DNA of 64,000 bases from Solwaraspora sp. WMMD791 (GTDB taxonomy: Bacteria; Actinomycetota; Actinomycetes; Mycobacteriales; Micromonosporaceae): positions 4,503,001-4,567,000 of the forward strand of contig NZ_CP120737.1 in NCBI RefSeq assembly GCF_029581195.1, written 5' to 3'. Position 1 is the first letter of the stretch. Each line of letters starts with the position of its first letter. Positions 61,357 through 64,000 of the stretch are shown here, one piece after another. The translations under genes and the position numbers were made by a program. Under the pieces are notes generated by a model. The model was not told the origin of the DNA and did no database searches. It saw nothing but the letters and a program-made list of their open reading frames with translations.

Positions 61357-62451
61357 GTGGCGAGGGGCCGGCGGGACCGGGCGGGGCTCGCCGACGCGCT
61401 GGAGTTGCGGGCGGCGGCGGCGACCGATCCGGTCCGGGTCCGCGAGGCGTTGCGTGAGGCACAGGCGATCTGGAGCGGGACCGGGGCGCAGCTGGAGGCG
61501 GCCCGCCTGCTCGTCGCGCTCGGGCGCCTGCCGACCGCCGGCACCGACGACCGGCTGGAGGGCCTGCTCGCGGCCGAGCGGCTCGCCGCTGCCGGTGCCC
61601 TGGTGGACCGACCGGGGATGCGGACCGTGCCCGCTGGCACCACAGCGATGGATGGCACCGTGGCGACGGCCGCCACCGGGACGTCGGACGATGGCGGGGT
61701 CGTCATCCGGGCGCTGGGCAGGTTCGAGGTCCGGATCGCCGGCCGGCCGGTGCCGGCGTCCCAGTGGCAGTCCCGTAAGGCCCGTGACCTGCTGCGGATT
61801 CTGGTCGCCCGGCGGGGGCGACCGGTTCCCCGGGGCGAGCTGAGTGAGCTGCTGTGGCCGGGCGAGGAGCAGGAGCGGACCGGGCACCGGTTGTCGGTGC
61901 TGCTCTCCATCGTTCGAGGAGTGCTCGATCCGGCGAAGGATCTCCCGGCCGACCATTTTCTCGTCGCCGACCAGGGCAGCATTGCCCTGGACCTGACAAA
62001 GGTCCGGGTGGACGTGGAGGACTTCCTGGTCCAGGTCGCGCACGGCCGTCGGTTGCTGGAGCGGGCAATGGTGGAGCCGGCGCGGACGATGCTCCGCGCC
62101 GCCGACCGGGAGTACCGCGCGGACGTGTTCGAGGACGAGCCGTACGACGACTGGTCCCGGCCGCTGCGGGAGCAGGCGCGGGCGGCGTACCTGGACCTGT
62201 TGCGGATGCTGGCCCGAGCGGACCGGGCCGGGGCGGTCGGTTGCCTGCTCCGGCTGTTGGAGCGGGATCCGTACGACGAGCCGGCCCATCGTGGGCTGGT
62301 GCGTGCGCTGGTCGCGGCCGGCCAGCACGGCGAGGCCCGCCGGGCCTTCGACCGGTACGCCGAGGCGATGCGTGAGATCGGCGTACGGCCACCGGACCGA
62401 CTTCTGCTGATGCCCACCCGACCCCGCCCCGGCTCCGCTGCGGTTCAGTGA
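61357..62451 (+). CDS. SARP-type C-terminal part (winged helix plus BTAD) of the interrupted regulator
   Basis: 364 codons in the same frame as the preceding part. About 110 residues of helical repeat continue the TPR region. An OmpR-like winged helix then starts at IRALGRFEVRIAGRPVPASQ (about 110-205), with KARDLLRILVARRGRPVPRG and ELSELLWPGEEQERTGHRLS. A bacterial transcriptional activator domain covers about 220-350 (DVFEDEPYDDWSRPLREQAR to GEARRAFDRYAEAMREIGVR). Such domains activate secondary-metabolism genes. The first codon GTG touches the TAG of the upstream part; no good ribosome-binding site precedes it, so expression may need re-initiation or readthrough. Confidence 0.7.
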   Translation: MARGRRDRAGLADALELRAAAATDPVRVREALREAQAIWSGTGAQLEAARLLVALGRLPTAGTDDRLEGLLAAERLAAAGALVDRPGMRTVPAGTTAMDGTVATAATGTSDDGGVVIRALGRFEVRIAGRPVPASQWQSRKARDLLRILVARRGRPVPRGELSELLWPGEEQERTGHRLSVLLSIVRGVLDPAKDLPADHFLVADQGSIALDLTKVRVDVEDFLVQVAHGRRLLERAMVEPARTMLRAADREYRADVFEDEPYDDWSRPLREQARAAYLDLLRMLARADRAGAVGCLLRLLERDPYDEPAHRGLVRALVAAGQHGEARRAFDRYAEAMREIGVRPPDRLLLMPTRPRPGSAAVQ

Positions 62452-63350
62452 AACGTGGGGCTGAGCAGGATGGCGTACCCGGTCAGTTCGCCGTCGTCGC
62501 TTCCGTCGTCGCTGGCGTCGTACCGCCGCGCCCCGGGGTCGTCCCAGGTCGGCTGATCCGGCCGGGGCACCTGGTCGGCTCGGGCACCGGCCAGGTTCAG
62601 CACCGGGTGGGGTACGAGCGCGGTGAGCATCGCGCCCCGACCCCGGACGCTCGCGCCGACGCCGTAGACCCGCTGGTCGGACCCGGCGGCCCCGACGGTG
62701 ACGGTCTTCGGCCAGGTGGCGTCGGTCCCGGTCGTGGCGCTGCGTCGGACGCCGGGCGTACCGTCGACGCTGGTCGGCCGTTTGCAGATGGCGTACGCGG
62801 TGACCCGGGCCGGGGTGGTGCCGCCGACGTGTACGCGCACCCGCCGCAGGTCCTGATCGGGTGTCACCTCGTCGAGGTGGGCGGCGACGGCACCGTCGAA
62901 CCGGAAGCCGGTGCCGGTGACCCGCGTCGGGTCCGGGCAGCTCGCGGCGGCCGTGGCACCGTCGACGGTGGTCGACGCCTGCCGGTGCGGTGGGTCCGAC
63001 GAGACGTCGCAGACGGCGATGGCCTCCACGGACCAGTCGGCGGTGTGGCCGTTCCGGGCGGCGGCTTCGACGGTCACCGACGACAGCGTCTGGTCGGGGG
63101 CGATCGCGGTCAGCGCCACGGCACCGGCGCCGTCGATGATCCGGCCGCCCGCCCCGAAGACCGACTGTCCAGCTTGTGGGCAGTGCACGGTCACCGATTT
63201 CACCGGTACGGGGTCGTGTCCGCTGACGAGCACCGCCAGGTCGGGTAGCTCACCCGGCCGGGCCGCCGTGACCGGAGTCACCACCGTGGCGACCAGGACG
63301 ACCACGAGCGTCGCCGCTGCGGCGACCTGCCAGTTCCGTTTCCTGCTCAT
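62445..63350 (-). CDS. secreted or membrane-anchored protein of unknown function
   Basis: The 301-residue protein has a signal sequence (SRKRNWQVAAAATLVVVLVA, cut possible after VTAA). Two or three similar beta-rich modules of about 80 residues follow, each with a Cys and a phrase like SVTVHCPQAGQSVFGAGG, SCPDPTRVTGTGFRFDG or TVTVGAAGSDQRVYGVGASV, then LTAIAPDQTLSSVTVEA or LDEVTPDQDLRRVRVHV. This repeat pattern (gGgxIxdGxGaVaLTaixPd) suggests a surface or spore-coat beta-sandwich protein. It overlaps the end of the regulator gene by 7 bp in convergent orientation. No family named. Confidence 0.7.
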   Translation of the reverse strand: MSRKRNWQVAAAATLVVVLVATVVTPVTAARPGELPDLAVLVSGHDPVPVKSVTVHCPQAGQSVFGAGGRIIDGAGAVALTAIAPDQTLSSVTVEAAARNGHTADWSVEAIAVCDVSSDPPHRQASTTVDGATAAASCPDPTRVTGTGFRFDGAVAAHLDEVTPDQDLRRVRVHVGGTTPARVTAYAICKRPTSVDGTPGVRRSATTGTDATWPKTVTVGAAGSDQRVYGVGASVRGRGAMLTALVPHPVLNLAGARADQVPRPDQPTWDDPGARRYDASDDGSDDGELTGYAILLSPTFH

Positions 63351-63531
63351 GCTGCTCTCTCCCTCGTCGGGGCACCAATCGGGGCGTACTCAGGGTGCGC
63401 CGCCACGTCACGGTGGCGTCATGGTGCGCGGCCGGGCCCGGGGACCGTGACCGGAGCATGACTTCACCCTGACCACGTGGTGGCACGGTGACGTGCGCCG
63501 ATGTCCGGTGCTCATCCAGAGGGGAACAGTC

Positions 63532-64000
63532 ATGAAGAAGCTACGTACCGCAATCGTTCCGGGCCTGGTGCTGCTCGCACTCGGTGCGGTGCTGGTGGGG
63601 CAGGCCCCCGCGACCGCGCGGCAGCTGATTGACGACGACCTGGCCTATGCGGCCGACGGCAACGGGGTCGTGGCCTGCAACGGCGGTGCCCAGATCGCCA
63701 GCATGGTGCGCCTCAACGACAGCCCGGTCTCCATCGGGGAGACCGCCAACCCGGTGCAGGTGCCGGGTGCGGTGGTCCCGTTCGTGGTGCCGGCCGGCAC
63801 CAGCGCCCAGGTCCTGGTGACGTTCGATGCCGAGGCGCGGCTGACCGGCCAACCCAACACCTTCGCCACTGCGGCGGACTTCCTCCAGGTGCAGATTCTG
63901 CTCGACGGGGCGCCGATGCCGCCGGACAACGACCTGATGTTCACCACGGACATCGGCCAGTCCACCGCCACTCAGGCATGTAAGCGGGTCGGCCAGGGCA
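63532..64000 (+). CDS. secreted protein, cut by the window end
   Basis: ATG 63532 follows GAGGGGA at about 7 nt. The 156 visible codons begin KKLRTAIVPGLVLLALGAVL, a typical signal peptide ending around PATA. A beta-rich domain follows, with ADGNGVVACNGGAQIASMVR, VPFVVPAGTSAQVLVTFDAE and two Cys. There is no stop before 64000, so the gene is partial. It looks like an extracellular beta-sandwich protein of unknown function, next to two other secreted-protein genes and the SARP-type regulator. Confidence 0.7.
   Translation, partial: MKKLRTAIVPGLVLLALGAVLVGQAPATARQLIDDDLAYAADGNGVVACNGGAQIASMVRLNDSPVSIGETANPVQVPGAVVPFVVPAGTSAQVLVTFDAEARLTGQPNTFATAADFLQVQILLDGAPMPPDNDLMFTTDIGQSTATQACKRVGQG

Noticed and set aside
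1-64000. Insertion sequences, prophage, integrase or attachment sites
   Set aside because: No transposase, integrase or terminal repeats were seen, even next to the two tRNA genes.

Overview
The window is about 64 kb of very GC-rich DNA around the chromosomal replication origin of an actinobacterium. The order rpmH-dnaA-oriC-dnaN-gnd-recF-dciA-gyrB-gyrA, the parB-parA-rsmG-jag-yidC-yidD-rnpA segment on the other arm, GTG and TTG start codons, and long disordered protein tails all point to the family Micromonosporaceae (Micromonospora, Salinispora and relatives). I infer this from gene order and protein character; no database was searched.

Layout. 0-3.7 kb: a disordered membrane protein and a beta-helix lipoprotein, preceded by a cluster of degenerate DnaA boxes. 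3.7-5.4 kb: rpsF-ssb-rpsR-rplI on the minus strand. 5.7-17.4 kb: a small membrane protein, endonuclease IV, two GT-C type membrane proteins, a class A penicillin-binding protein with a DUF5318 protein upstream, a PadR repressor with its palindrome plus inositol-phosphate synthase, an Ogt repair protein and a GNAT. 17.5-24.6 kb: small uncharacterised genes, an NfeD-flotillin pair, a membrane-anchored protein and the CCA-adding enzyme. 24.6-33 kb: murJ, a pseudokinase, SigM and its anti-sigma factor, trxB, trxA and cwlM. 33-37 kb: a GNAT, an aminotransferase, a D-Ala-D-Ala ligase and a histidine-triad-like protein. 37.3-44 kb: a DnaA-box cluster, six parS sites, parB-parA, rsmG, jag, yidC, yidD, rnpA, rpmH. 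44-47.1 kb: a tandem-repeat leader, dnaA and oriC. 47.1-57.8 kb: dnaN, gnd, recF, dciA, an unknown gene, gyrB, gyrA and a DUF3566 protein. 58-58.4 kb: tRNA-Ile, a DLW-39 peptide gene and tRNA-Ala. 58.4-64 kb: secreted proteins around a large STAND/TPR/SARP-type regulator broken by an in-frame amber codon.

How the parts fit. Replication initiation (DnaA, oriC, DnaN, DciA), supercoiling (gyrase), origin segregation (ParAB/parS) and envelope growth (MurJ, pseudokinase, CwlM, PBP, YidC, Ddl) lie together. Pairs or clusters of DnaA-box 9-mers occur not only in oriC and before dnaA but also before gyrA, before the pseudokinase-sigM operon, and next to the parS array. This suggests satellite DnaA titration or control sites near the origin. 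The most unusual items are that satellite set, the seven-unit tandem repeat before dnaA, parS sites that are also VSRET codons, and the amber-split regulator.
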